Shown: positions 36,701-45,341 of the stretch, one piece after another
How the letters are laid out: every line of letters begins with the position of its first letter
Numbering within the stretch: the stretch's first letter is position 1
Origin: Nocardia sp. MH4
GTDB lineage: Bacteria; Actinomycetota; Actinomycetes; Mycobacteriales; Mycobacteriaceae
NCBI RefSeq assembly: GCF_019266065.1
Contig: NZ_LPNR01000106.1
Coordinates: 60,972-124,971, forward strand
Reading direction: 5' to 3'
Length of the DNA: 64,000 nucleotides
The notes under the pieces: generated by a model
Seen by the model: the letters and a program-made list of their open reading frames with translations, nothing else
Told to the model about the DNA's origin: nothing
Database searches by the model: none
Program-made: the position numbers and the translations under genes

Positions 36701-36985
36701 ATTGCCGCGGCAGGGATGGCGGGGGAGGATCCTCGCCTTGCCGAGCAGATCGATCACAATGCGCAGGACCAGTTTCTTGCTTCGCCCGACCTTCGCGAGA
36801 CGTTGACCGACGCGGCCGTGTTGAACGAGGGCGCGTTTGGGAAGCTCACGGGCGCACTGACGGGTGACAACGACCGTGCGGACGAGCTCATCCGTATCAT
36901 CGGTCAGTACCTCTACCAGTCGCGTCGGCTTCGGGTGACCGACGAGCCCATGCCGGGGGAGCCTGACGCAGCTCCGGGCGAGTGA
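33734..36985 (+). CDS. hsdR: Type I restriction-modification system, restriction subunit
   Basis: A 1083-aa HsdR. The N-terminal endonuclease region shows D161 and the ELK at 175-177 of the PD-(D/E)xK nuclease. The SF2 translocase follows with Walker A GSGKT at 333-337, the DEAH box at 447-450, and FQTGFDQPLL in the second RecA-like domain. The ATG at 33734 overlaps the hsdS stop (ATGA); the frame is open upstream but inside hsdS. A complete, apparently active subunit. The C-terminal part is helical and binds the methylase core in the family. Confidence 0.93.
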   Translation: MNGGLKKMAAHDGTREAAFEAEIAEYLGAHGWEYSETDDGYDVARALWPEDVYKWLSESQPDEYAKVVRVGTGAEQADREALLDSLVSRLDTPMSSGGGTLNVLRRKFSHTRGATAHLRMCQFKPATTLNREVTEHYRNVRLRVVRQVHFSPKRGDSRSIDLVFFVNGLPVATCELKSFFKQQWRSAVSQYRTDRSPAGQPLLGFGTRALVHFAVDDDQVHMTTKLAGEKTYFLPFNRGHEDTGAAGNPQNKNGAATSYLWEQVLQRDNWLAILGSQMFLKTEADEDPATGKIKRSTTLMFPRYHQWRAVRKLVHTITEEGPGRRYLIEHSAGSGKTNTIAWTAHRLARLHDPANEKVFDKVLIVSDRRVLDAQLQQAVEQVDDTVGTVAVIDSAAVRRSGGSKSRALMDALTGSSLIIVVTIQTFPYVKGLLETSLGDRNFAVIVDEAHTSQSGKTASDLKKVLTDDGQVSTEEQVDTQDVVNELVEADVARERQIAAETAARAGAANLSLLAFTATPKAKTKMLFGRQDDGGKPVSFDVYPMRQAIEEGFILDVLRGYQTYKTAFEIEVRGDNGVVTSITGGAGTDDGGDRLVDPKVATRKIMRTANLDPTNIGQRVEIIVEHFRTNVAHLLDGHAKAMVVTDSRQAAIRYKIETDKYLEQKRYGYQTIVAFSDKISDDKYGVVDATEATMNPGLGSDLAREFRRPEYRLMLVADKFQTGFDQPLLCAMYVDKKLPDVHAVQTLSRLNRTYRAPSGEVKDRTFVLDFVNDPTEIQEAFLTYYLEAHVETATDPNLVHRLAAKLSEARIYVPSDVERYAEAWWAPTQSHAALAAAVTPARDEFAGRWAEAADKQDQQALDDLRTFRKDCGSYVRLYDFMSQVVDYGTSDLEKLAEFLRQLTRLLPTDEPGADVDVSGLELRRVHQIDQGKADIGLSGDQPTPELRGISGVGSRASRQDPQQELLSEVVARINALFGSEFADSQIEGFVIAAAGMAGEDPRLAEQIDHNAQDQFLASPDLRETLTDAAVLNEGAFGKLTGALTGDNDRADELIRIIGQYLYQSRRLRVTDEPMPGEPDAAPGE

Positions 36986-37079
36986 CCGCTTGGGCACGGC
37001 CGTCTTGAAGACCAGGTCGACCCCGGACTGTGGGCGGAGCTGAACTGAAACAACAGGTACGTCGCGGAGGGACGGTTTC

Positions 37080-39599
37080 ATGGAGAACGCGCACCCGGCA
37101 GTTCGAGTCGTTCTTCAGGACCCCAAGGACTTACCATTCTCTGACCAAGATCGCAACTCGGTTGGATTGGAACAGACGACGAGCGTGTCCTTGGCGCGGG
37201 CTCTTGCCGTGGGGTGCCTCCACCGCCTCGATCCAGGTCTCACATCCGTTAATGTTTGGGATCCTGCGGCGGGTTCAGGATTCGCTGGCTATGTCCTCGT
37301 CGAAGCGCTGCGGTCGGCCGGAATAGGGGTCCGGTATCGCGGCCAGGACATCAGCGAGGCTGCGGTGTCGACCAGCATGCACCGTTTCGAGGGTGTTCCC
37401 GACGTCGAGCTCGCAGTCGGGAACACCCTGGAGCGGGATGAGTTCCGCGACTTCGCAGCCGATTTGGTGATCGTCGATGCGCCGTCGGGTATGAGCTGGA
37501 CGAATTCGGCGAGGGCGGTCGAATCCCGTCAGAGCGAGGGCGAGTTCGGATTTGGCGTCCCGCAGCGTTCTGACAGCACGTGGCTTTTTATCTCACTTGC
37601 GCTAGAGAAGCTGCGTCCGCCGGTAGAGGGTGGCGGGCGAGTCGCAGCATTGGTCAACCCCGGAGCACTGAGCGCAGGCGGTGCCAGCGCTGCTGTGAGG
37701 CGAAGCATCCTGGAAGCCGGTCTGCTTGAGTCCGTGACGCGGCTGCCCGAGGGGTTAGCGCCGAACACGTCCATCCCGCTGTACCTCATAACCTTCACCA
37801 ACAGGACAATCGAAGCCAGGCGGGGCCAAGCGCTGATCGCCGATCTACAGACGCAGTTCACCACTGAACGTAGGTATAGGGCGATGCCCGCGTCTGCATT
37901 GTGGGAGCTTGAGTCAGGTCTGAGGACGGGGAAGCCGGGACCCCGTAACCGACGCATCGGTCTCCGGCAGTTCATCCGCAGGGATGCCCGACTCTCTAGA
38001 CGCTCGAGCGAAGGGCGCCAGCTCTCATGGCGCCTCACGACGTACAACGATACGGCGATCGACGCCCCGCTCGTGGAATCTCGCTACGGCCTGGGTTCCC
38101 ACGTGTCGATTGACGAGGAGCCGCGTGAGACCTTTGACCTGGACCCCAGTCGCATCTTTGGAGACAACTCGCAGGAACTGCTGAAGGACATGCAAGTGAA
38201 AGGATGGCCGAGCCGACGGCTGAGCTGCCTCCTCGCGACAGAACCCGAAACGGTCCAGGGCCCAATCGAAGGGGCCCGCGAGGGGCAGCTGTTCATCCCG
38301 ACGACCCGTGACAGGAGAGTCACGGTTGATATGCCTGACAACGAGCTCGGTGGTCGAATCCTTTCGGTCCGGCTCGACGGCGATCTGGTGCAGCCGGGGT
38401 TTTTGGCTGCGTGGCTCAACTCTGAGCAGGGGATTGCGAGTCGGCGCCGGGCGATCGACGCTAGCAGCTCAGGCACTTATGTGCGGGCACTGAGGTCAGA
38501 CACAAGTTCGTTGATGCGCTGGGCCGACGACCTCATCGTCCCTGTGCCCGGACCGGCGACGCAGCTGGCGCTCGCTTCGGCGGACGAGCGCCTCGCCTCC
38601 TTCCACGCTGAACTGAACAGCGAGAGAGAGCGGGTCTGGGCTTCTCCTGAGAACGCGGAGGAGGTGGTGAGTAAGTTCGCGAACGCGTTTGACGACTCGC
38701 TCACCGTATGGTTCGAGCAGCTTCCATTCCCAGTCGCATCGGCGCTTTGGACCGCTGAAACCGCGACGTCGCTCGGCGACAAGCTACAGGCATACCTCCA
38801 TGCTTGGGAGGCCCTTGTAACCTTTCACGCGACCGTGCTGCTGTCTGCTGGCCGCAGCGATCCTGGCAGCAGCGCCGAGGTCGAAGCTGCCATATGTAGG
38901 ACTTTGCACGAACAACACATTGGCATCGAACGGGCCTCGTTCGGGACCTGGACGGTCATCCTGGAGAGGACTTCCAAGAACTTGCGGCGCACCCTCGAAA
39001 GCGGTGATTCGGACGAGGTCGCGCGCATTCGCGTAGCATTCGGCGACCTCAGCGAATCGGCGATCGAGCGGTTGATATCGAAGGATCTCGTGAAGAAGTT
39101 CAACGAGCTGAACGTCAAGCGCAACCGGTGGCGCGGACACGGAGGGCACACGTCTGAGGAGGAGCGCCGAGCACAAGTCGATTCCCTGGTATCCGACCTC
39201 CGGGAGCTTCGCCGGATTCTCGGGAACGTCTGGGCGCAGCTGCTTCTCGTCCGCGCCGGAAGCGCCAAGCGCGGGCGCGACGGGTACGCCCAAGCTGCAG
39301 AGCTCGCGGTTGGCACGCGATCACCGTTCGTCACAAAGGATTTTCGGGTGGGCGAGGCAATGCTCGACGGCGAACTGTACTTGCTGCAAGATGGATCGCA
39401 GTCTCCGCTGCGCCTTTGTCAATTCGTCCAGCTCCGCCCAACTCCGCGCACTGCTCAGTACACGAGCTACTTCTATAACCGCACTGAAGGGGCCAGCGTT
39501 CGTATGATCAGCTACCAGTTCGGGCCGGAAAGTGAAGTGGAGGACGATGCGGCGAGATTCCGCGACGAGTTCGGGGCGCTGGTGTTGGGATGCCGCTGA
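37080..39599 (+). CDS. Fusion: degenerate N6-methylase domain, HsdS-like region, HEPN-like C terminus
   Basis: An 839-aa protein, 94 bp after hsdR on the same strand. Residues about 10-260 follow the HsdM methylase fold with an intact AdoMet loop DPAAGSG (61-67), but the catalytic NPP[FY] position reads DAPSG (133-137), so methylation is probably lost. Residues about 350-520 resemble one HsdS target-recognition domain (GQLFIPTT, FLAAWLNSEQG, DLIVPVPG). The C-terminal region (about 560-740) is helical with R681-N682 and H687 in RNRWRGHGG, the R-x(4-6)-H motif of HEPN RNases. GGAGG precedes the ATG by about 10 nt. This suggests a DNA-recognising sensor with an RNase effector, added to the type I operon. 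The HEPN call rests on motif and helix pattern only. Confidence 0.65.
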   Translation: MENAHPAVRVVLQDPKDLPFSDQDRNSVGLEQTTSVSLARALAVGCLHRLDPGLTSVNVWDPAAGSGFAGYVLVEALRSAGIGVRYRGQDISEAAVSTSMHRFEGVPDVELAVGNTLERDEFRDFAADLVIVDAPSGMSWTNSARAVESRQSEGEFGFGVPQRSDSTWLFISLALEKLRPPVEGGGRVAALVNPGALSAGGASAAVRRSILEAGLLESVTRLPEGLAPNTSIPLYLITFTNRTIEARRGQALIADLQTQFTTERRYRAMPASALWELESGLRTGKPGPRNRRIGLRQFIRRDARLSRRSSEGRQLSWRLTTYNDTAIDAPLVESRYGLGSHVSIDEEPRETFDLDPSRIFGDNSQELLKDMQVKGWPSRRLSCLLATEPETVQGPIEGAREGQLFIPTTRDRRVTVDMPDNELGGRILSVRLDGDLVQPGFLAAWLNSEQGIASRRRAIDASSSGTYVRALRSDTSSLMRWADDLIVPVPGPATQLALASADERLASFHAELNSERERVWASPENAEEVVSKFANAFDDSLTVWFEQLPFPVASALWTAETATSLGDKLQAYLHAWEALVTFHATVLLSAGRSDPGSSAEVEAAICRTLHEQHIGIERASFGTWTVILERTSKNLRRTLESGDSDEVARIRVAFGDLSESAIERLISKDLVKKFNELNVKRNRWRGHGGHTSEEERRAQVDSLVSDLRELRRILGNVWAQLLLVRAGSAKRGRDGYAQAAELAVGTRSPFVTKDFRVGEAMLDGELYLLQDGSQSPLRLCQFVQLRPTPRTAQYTSYFYNRTEGASVRMISYQFGPESEVEDDAARFRDEFGALVLGCR

Positions 39600-39748
39600 T
39601 TCTCGGACCCACCCTCCACAGCGTCGGCATCGACCCTGTGGCCGGGCAGGTGATTCGGCACGCCTGTATCCACGCCTATGTCAAGGAGCGCAACCGCGAT
39701 GGACAGCTCGTAGCACCACCATCCCGTGTCGTGGTGGGAAGAGGTTGA
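39590..39748 (+). CDS. 52-aa ORF overlapping the end of the fusion gene
   Basis: From ATG 39590 to the stop at 39748, 52 residues beginning MPLILGPTLHSVGIDP. It overlaps the fusion gene by 10 nt and its stop lies 3 nt before the GTG of the next gene, spacing typical of a real operon member. No ribosome binding site is obvious apart from GTGTTGGG. The product has no recognised family and no hydrophobic helix. It may be coding, or only a bridge for ribosome coupling. Confidence 0.4.
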   Translation: MPLILGPTLHSVGIDPVAGQVIRHACIHAYVKERNRDGQLVAPPSRVVVGRG

Positions 39749-39751
39749 CGC

Positions 39752-40867
39752 GTGGCTGAGACTGGGGTGCAGATGAGGTCAGGGATCTACGGGCGGGGTT
39801 CGATGGGGTTGGTCGACAGGTTCACCGGTTTCGACTACGGCTACCGCATGCTCTGCGAATGCGAAGCTCTGGTGACGTTGTCGGCGCAGCAGTACTGGGA
39901 ACAGTCACACGGATCGCTCTGGTGTGAGGGGTGCCAGGACGACGTGAATTTCGGACCATACACGGTGCAGCTCCGAGACCCGGACGACCCACTGCTGTCA
40001 GACGAGGCGGTCGCTCGCCATGCCTGGTATCACACCTCGAAGTATCGGGATTGGCCAGCGGCAGAGGAGTTTCTGGAGGAACGGGCGAAGCTCTTTGCTG
40101 AGCATCCGATGCGTGGGTCGGTCGATCTGGAGGAGATCGCCGAGCTGGGTTCATCGAAGGCGCTGCACGTGGGGACGTACGAGACCGCCATCGAGAACAT
40201 GCTGCGCCGCATGCGCGACCAGACAGAGGTGGGTGTCCCCTTTTACCTTCACCGTGTCGGACTTGAGCTCGGCCCTGGGGATCTCAACGAGGGGTACCTG
40301 GACGAAAACAACGATGGCGTGTCTCAGGTCGCGGTGTCCAAGCTGAGAGATCAAGGACTGCGGGCGCTGCGGTATCTGAACGTACGTGAGTCGATGGGTT
40401 CCCTCTCGTTGGCACTCGATCCAGCGGCGATAGCCAGTGTTCAGACGATCGCGCTGCCGGTACACGCACTTGCACCGGTGGCTGACCCCTCTCACCTTCG
40501 GTTGATGCATGAGTTCGACCAAGTCGAGAACGAGAACCGGGCCAAGAGCGCATCAGGTCTGGAGGCTGGCTTCCGGGCGCTTTTCGGCGACGATTATGAG
40601 CAACTCCGTCAGGCGAGGACGTCACGCGCCGCAGCCAGATATCGACCGAGTCCCGACAGTACCAGCCTATTGGAGACCTCGTTCCTGGATGGTGTAGGAC
40701 AACCGGTGTGCGAGGACTTTAGCGATGCCCTGAGTCACTGGCACTCCGCTGAAGACGCTGACACGGCATCGTTTTACGAGCAATTCCGGGCCTTGTCCGC
40801 TGTATTGACCCGCGAAGAAGAAGTCGTCGCCGTCCTGAAAGCTCAGCCCCTGCGTCGACTCGTCTAG
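39752..40867 (+). CDS. Uncharacterised protein with N-terminal zinc ribbon, downstream of the type I system
   Basis: A 371-aa protein starting at GTG 39752. A probable zinc ribbon is formed by CEC near residue 35 and CEGC near residue 59. Further on, WYHTS (92-96) and HVGTYETA (139-146) resemble paired substrate-loop motifs seen in ADP-ribosyltransferase-fold or RES-like proteins, but this is a weak likeness. The C-terminal 130 residues are helical and acidic. It is the last gene of the restriction island, followed by a strong hairpin, and so is probably co-transcribed with the methylase-HEPN fusion. Effector and regulator are both possible. Confidence 0.5.
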   Translation: MAETGVQMRSGIYGRGSMGLVDRFTGFDYGYRMLCECEALVTLSAQQYWEQSHGSLWCEGCQDDVNFGPYTVQLRDPDDPLLSDEAVARHAWYHTSKYRDWPAAEEFLEERAKLFAEHPMRGSVDLEEIAELGSSKALHVGTYETAIENMLRRMRDQTEVGVPFYLHRVGLELGPGDLNEGYLDENNDGVSQVAVSKLRDQGLRALRYLNVRESMGSLSLALDPAAIASVQTIALPVHALAPVADPSHLRLMHEFDQVENENRAKSASGLEAGFRALFGDDYEQLRQARTSRAAARYRPSPDSTSLLETSFLDGVGQPVCEDFSDALSHWHSAEDADTASFYEQFRALSAVLTREEEVVAVLKAQPLRRLV

Positions 40868-40905
40868 TCGGGTCCTCAGGCAGGCGTCCTGACCACGTGA
40901 TACCC

Positions 40906-40937
40906 GTCCGGCCCGGCCCCAGGAAGATGGGCCGGAC
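40906..40937 (+). terminator. Hairpin after the restriction island
   Basis: GTCCGGCCC (40906-40914) pairs perfectly with GGGCCGGAC (40929-40937) over a 14-nt loop, 39 bp after the last gene of the island. Confidence 0.55.
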
Positions 40938-40998
40938 CGGCTAGTGCTCGGGTATGAGAGTTCGTGCTCGTCTGGGCCAACCCTGTACGGCTCAGATA

Positions 40999-41033
40999 CC
41001 CGACAGCCCTCGGATGCGACGAGGGCTGTCGGG
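40999..41033 (-). terminator. Strong 14-bp hairpin after valS
   Basis: CCCGACAGCCCTCG (40999-41012) pairs perfectly with 41020-41033 over a 7-nt loop. It starts 7 bp beyond the valS stop and can work for both converging transcripts. No T-tract follows. Confidence 0.65.
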
Positions 41034-41040
41034 CCCAGGA

Positions 41041-43725
41041 CTATCCGAGCAGAGCGGCGAGCTGTTCGCGAATTCGCTGAGCTGCGCTTTCAGCGTTGTG
41101 GTGCCGGTTGCGGATTCCTGCGACGATGTCGTCAGGCGCTTTCGACAGGAAGGCGTCGTTGTTCAGCTTCTTCTCGGCGGTCTCGATCTCCTTGAGCGCG
41201 CCGGCGAGATCCTTCTCGAGACGCCGCCTCTCGGCCTCGACGTCGATTGCCTGTGACAAGTCGAGACTGATGCGCGAATCGCCGACTGGCAGCGTGGCGG
41301 TGGGATCGAAGTCGGTGGTCGGGGGGTCGAGGCGCAGCAATTGACGGATGGCCACCTCGTGGTCGGCCAGGGCCGCGGTGAGGTCGAGCTCGGCGGGCAC
41401 CCGCTGGCTCGAGCGCACACCCTGCTCGGATCGGAACCGTCGAATATCGGTCACGAGTTGCTGGAGCTGCGCGACTGTGGCTTCGGCGTCGGGGTCACGG
41501 AAGCCGGAGTCTTGCGGCCAGGAGGCGATGACGACCGATTCTTTGCCGGTGAGGGTTATCCACAGTTTCTCGGTGACGAACGGCACGAGCGGGTGCAGCA
41601 GGCGCAGCAAGGTATCGAGAACGTGCCCGAGGACCCGACGGGATGCCTCTGCGGGCGAACCACCTTGGGCGAATACAGCTTTGGACAGCTCCAGGTACCA
41701 GTCGAAGGTTTCATCCCAGGCGAAGTGGTACAGCAGGTCGGACAGTTTCGCGAACTGGTAGTCCTCGAAGTAGGCGTCGACTTCGGCGATCACGGTGTTC
41801 AGTCGCGAGAGAATCCACCGGTCGGTGACCGACAGTTCTTCGGTCGGGGGCAGCGGCCCGGTGGTGGTGGCACCGTTGAGGAGGGCGAATCGGCTGGCGT
41901 TCCACAGTTTGGTGGTGAAGTTGCGGCTGCCCGCGACGGTCTCTTCGGCGATGGGTGCGTCGGTGCCGGGGTTGGCGGCGCGGGCTAGGGCGAAGCGGAG
42001 GGCGTCGGTGCCGTAGGCGTCCATCCAGTCGATCGGGTCGACCACGTTGCCGAAGCTCTTGCTCATCTTCTTGCCGTGTTTGTCGCGCACCATGCCGTGC
42101 AGGGCGATCTCGGCGAACGGGGGTTGTCCGGTGGCGTAGAGGCCGAACATCATCATGCGGGCGATCCAGAAAAACAGCAGGTCATACCCTGTGAACAGGA
42201 CAGTGTTGGGGTAGAACTTGGCGAGGCTTTCGGTGTGGTCGGGCCAGCCCATGGTCGAGAACGGCCACAGGGCTGAGGAGAACCAGGTGTCGAGCACGTC
42301 GGGGTCTTGGGTCCAGCCCTCGGGGGCGGTGTCGTCGGGTCCGACGCAGATGGTCTCGCCGGTGGGGCTGTACCAGATGGGGACGCGGTGTCCCCACCAC
42401 AGTTGGCGGGAGATGTTCCAGTCGCGCAGGTTGTCGACCCAGTCGAAGTAGCGACTGGCCAGCTCGGGTGGGTGGATGGCGACGCGGCCGTCGCGGACGG
42501 CGTTACCGGCGGCTTTGGCCAGTGGTGCGACTTTGACCCACCATTGCATCGACAGGCGGGGTTCGATGACGGTGCCGCAGCGTGAGCAGTGGCCGACAGC
42601 GTGGGTGTAGGGCCGTTTCTCCGCGACGATGCGTCCCTCGGCGCGCAGGGCGGCGACGACGGCGCTGCGGGCTTCGAGCCGGTCGAGTCCTTGGAACGGG
42701 CCGGGGGCGGTGATGATCGCGTGCTCGTCCATCACCGTCAGCGAGGGCAGGTGGTGGCGATGGCCGATCTCGAAGTCGTTCGGGTCGTGGGCTGGGGTGA
42801 CTTTGACCGCGCCGGTGCCGAACTCGGGGTCGACATGTTCGTCGGCGACTACCGGAATGCGGCGGCCGGTCATCGGCAGTTCGATCTCGCGGCCCACGAG
42901 GTGCTGGTATCTGGGGTCGCTCGGGTGCACGGCGACGGCGGTGTCGCCGAGCATGGTTTCGGCGCGGGTGGTCGCGACGACGATCTCGTCCTCGCCGTCG
43001 CCGTAGCGAATGGAGACGAGTTCGCCGTCGAGGTCTTTGTGGTCGACCTCGATGTCGGAGATCGCGGTGGCGCAGCGCGGGCACCAGTTGATGATGCGTT
43101 CGGCCCGGTAGATGAGGCCGTCGTCGTAGAGGCGTTTGAAGATCGTCTGGACCGCGCGGGATAGGCCCTCGTCCATGGTGAAGCGCTCGCGGTCCCAGTC
43201 GACGCCGTCGCCGAGGCGGCGCATCTGGTCGGAGATGGCGCCGCCGGATTCGGCTTTCCATTGCCAGACGCGCTGTTCGAATGCTTCGCGGCCGAGGTCG
43301 TGGCGGGAGAGGCCCTCTTTGGCGAGTTCGCGTTCGACGACGTTCTGGGTGGCGATTCCGGCGTGGTCCATGCCGGGCTGCCAGAGGGTCTCGTAGCCCT
43401 GCATGCGTTTGCGGCGGGTGATGGCGTCGATCTGGGTGTGTTCGTAGGCGTGGCCCATGTGCAGGCGGCCGGTGACGTTAGGCGGCGGGATGACGACGGC
43501 GTAGGCGGGTTTGTCGCTGGCGGCGTCGGCTGTGAAGTAGCCGTTGTCTACCCACCGTACGTACAGCTCGCCCTCTAGCTCTACCGGTACGAACGTCGTC
43601 GGCAGGGTGGTGGGGTCGATGCTGTCTGTGCGGTGGGTTTCGGTCACGGTGGACCAGCATATTGGCTGAGCATCGATGCTTTCACGGCCGCCGGTCGGAG
43701 TCGGGTTCGGGTTGGGCCCTGTCAT
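41041..43725 (-). CDS. valS: Valyl-tRNA synthetase
   Basis: An 894-aa class Ia synthetase that charges tRNA-Val and edits mischarged threonine. The HIGH box is HMGH (89-92), the KMSKS box is KKMSKS, the editing insertion and the connecting CPRC are present, and the C-terminal coiled-coil arm ends the protein. The first 26 residues are an extension, but the ATG at 43725 overlaps the glycosyltransferase stop (ATGA), which supports it. A GTG at 43647 would give the more usual N terminus. Its position at the end of an oxidoreductase-methyltransferase-glycosyltransferase operon is unusual for a housekeeping synthetase. Confidence 0.93.
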   Translation of the reverse strand: MTGPNPNPTPTGGRESIDAQPICWSTVTETHRTDSIDPTTLPTTFVPVELEGELYVRWVDNGYFTADAASDKPAYAVVIPPPNVTGRLHMGHAYEHTQIDAITRRKRMQGYETLWQPGMDHAGIATQNVVERELAKEGLSRHDLGREAFEQRVWQWKAESGGAISDQMRRLGDGVDWDRERFTMDEGLSRAVQTIFKRLYDDGLIYRAERIINWCPRCATAISDIEVDHKDLDGELVSIRYGDGEDEIVVATTRAETMLGDTAVAVHPSDPRYQHLVGREIELPMTGRRIPVVADEHVDPEFGTGAVKVTPAHDPNDFEIGHRHHLPSLTVMDEHAIITAPGPFQGLDRLEARSAVVAALRAEGRIVAEKRPYTHAVGHCSRCGTVIEPRLSMQWWVKVAPLAKAAGNAVRDGRVAIHPPELASRYFDWVDNLRDWNISRQLWWGHRVPIWYSPTGETICVGPDDTAPEGWTQDPDVLDTWFSSALWPFSTMGWPDHTESLAKFYPNTVLFTGYDLLFFWIARMMMFGLYATGQPPFAEIALHGMVRDKHGKKMSKSFGNVVDPIDWMDAYGTDALRFALARAANPGTDAPIAEETVAGSRNFTTKLWNASRFALLNGATTTGPLPPTEELSVTDRWILSRLNTVIAEVDAYFEDYQFAKLSDLLYHFAWDETFDWYLELSKAVFAQGGSPAEASRRVLGHVLDTLLRLLHPLVPFVTEKLWITLTGKESVVIASWPQDSGFRDPDAEATVAQLQQLVTDIRRFRSEQGVRSSQRVPAELDLTAALADHEVAIRQLLRLDPPTTDFDPTATLPVGDSRISLDLSQAIDVEAERRRLEKDLAGALKEIETAEKKLNNDAFLSKAPDDIVAGIRNRHHNAESAAQRIREQLAALLG

Positions 43726-44645
43726 GGAATCCCCAGCACGTCGATGGGACTGCCCAGGGTGGCTTTGCGGCCCCGGGCGAGGGTCAGGGCTTGGTCGAGG
43801 TCGACTGCGGCCATGTGGAGCAGTTCGGTCAATCGGTCGGGTTTGCTCGCGCAGACGAAGCCGGCGAGTTCGGCGGCGGGCCGGTTGTCGGCGAGGATCG
43901 TCTGGAAGTAGTCGAGGTTCTTCTCGACGGTGAGGCGTACCGCCTGGAGTTCATCGACCTGAGCGACCGACAGGCGCGCGAACCGGGCGTGCACCCGGTA
44001 TTCGTGGAACGGGCCCGGGATGCACGCGATCGTGTTCGGGTGGCCGCGCCGATGCCGGGCGGCGAGCAGGTCGATGGCGAAAGACCAGTCCTGCCATTTG
44101 CGGATCCGAGGGTCGTAGCCGCCCGCGGCGAGGGCATCAGCGCGCCGGTACACGATCGACATCGGCGCGTGGTGCTTGCGGACCAGCAGCTCTTCGCGGC
44201 ACGGGTATGCCGAGATCGTCAGGCCTTGGAAAGTGCCGAACATCTGCGAGTAGGTGTGGACGAACGCTAGATCGGGCTCGGACTCCAAGAGCCGCACTGC
44301 CCGTTCCGGGTAGCTGCCAGTAACGAGGAGCGCGGTGTCGTCCGCCAGTCGGTCGTCGGAATCCAACGGAAGGACATACGGGTATCGGGCAGCATCCAGC
44401 CCGGCGTTGCGGGCCGCCTGCGCCCCCTGGTTCTCGCCGAGTCGCACCACGCGAACCTCAGGCAAGGCCGAACAAGCATCGAGGCTGGCCAAGGTGTCCG
44501 GGTCGTCACTGCCGTCATCGATGACCACGACCTCACCGCGGAACGACAGCCGTTGTCGGAGTGCGGATTCGACGGCCTCGCGCAAGAAGGTTCCGCTGTT
44601 GTAGCAGGGCACGATCACGGTGAGCCCGAGCGTATTTCGGCTCAT
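43722..44645 (-). CDS. Family 2 glycosyltransferase
   Basis: A 307-aa GT-A fold glycosyltransferase. The N terminus reads TVIVPCYNSGTFLREAVESAL, followed by VVVIDDGSDD, NQGAQAARNAGL and the metal-binding LPLDSDDRLAD. It would transfer a sugar from a nucleotide donor to an unknown acceptor. ATG 44645 overlaps the methyltransferase stop (ATGA) and its stop overlaps valS. There is no membrane helix. The coupled neighbours suggest decoration of one small molecule or a surface glycan. Confidence 0.88.
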   Translation of the reverse strand: MSRNTLGLTVIVPCYNSGTFLREAVESALRQRLSFRGEVVVIDDGSDDPDTLASLDACSALPEVRVVRLGENQGAQAARNAGLDAARYPYVLPLDSDDRLADDTALLVTGSYPERAVRLLESEPDLAFVHTYSQMFGTFQGLTISAYPCREELLVRKHHAPMSIVYRRADALAAGGYDPRIRKWQDWSFAIDLLAARHRRGHPNTIACIPGPFHEYRVHARFARLSVAQVDELQAVRLTVEKNLDYFQTILADNRPAAELAGFVCASKPDRLTELLHMAAVDLDQALTLARGRKATLGSPIDVLGIP

Positions 44646-45331
44646 GAGCGGACCTGGCTGTTGGTGGTGCGGTAGGCGCGGACGGTGATCTTGTTGGCCT
44701 CGAAGTAGTTGCCGGGGGAATCGGTGTTGCGTTCGCAGTGCCGACTCAGGCTCATGTGGCAGCTCCATCCGTGGTAGAGCCGTTCGATTGTGGTGCGGAA
44801 GGTGTCGGCGGTGTAGGCGGCTTCGTTTTCGATCAGTACCCGGCGGCCCTGCCTGTCGGTGCGCGTGATGTCGGTGAACACTTCGAGAAAGTGACCGGTG
44901 CCAACGGGTGCTCGCTGGACGCAGCGGGTCAGGATTTCGCGGACCTGGTCCTGTCGTAGGTAGTGCAGGACGTCCTTGGCTATGACGACTCCGAATCGTT
45001 GTCGCACGGGGTAGTTCTCGATGCGTTGCTGGACCAGTTCGATCCGGTCGGCCCAGTCGTCGGGGCCGACCAGGCGGGTGCGCATGATCTCAGTCGGGAC
45101 CTGGTCGACGGCGACGACGTCGAAACCGGCGCGGGCCAGGGCGACGGTGTAGGTGCCCATGCCGTAGCCGAGGTCGAGCGCGGTTCGCGGTGTGTGCGGA
45201 TCGAGGGCGTTCAGGAATCCGGCGAACCGGTCGGAGACTGGTGCCGAAAGTCGTTCGGCCGTTGCCGCGTTGCTTGACAGCGCGGCGAGATAGAAGGCGG
45301 TGACTTCCTTTTGCGAGCGTTCTGTGCACAT
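44642..45331 (-). CDS. Class I SAM-dependent methyltransferase
   Basis: A 229-aa methyltransferase. The AdoMet loop reads TALDLGYGMGTYTVALA, followed by VVAVDQVP at the end of beta-2 and VVIAKDVLHYL for motif IV. AGGAG overlapping the stop of the upstream gene precedes the ATG by 8 nt. The acceptor is unknown. It is the second gene of the four-gene operon that ends with valS. Confidence 0.85.
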   Translation of the reverse strand: MCTERSQKEVTAFYLAALSSNAATAERLSAPVSDRFAGFLNALDPHTPRTALDLGYGMGTYTVALARAGFDVVAVDQVPTEIMRTRLVGPDDWADRIELVQQRIENYPVRQRFGVVIAKDVLHYLRQDQVREILTRCVQRAPVGTGHFLEVFTDITRTDRQGRRVLIENEAAYTADTFRTTIERLYHGWSCHMSLSRHCERNTDSPGNYFEANKITVRAYRTTNSQVRS

Positions 45332-45341
45332 AGGTTTGCTC

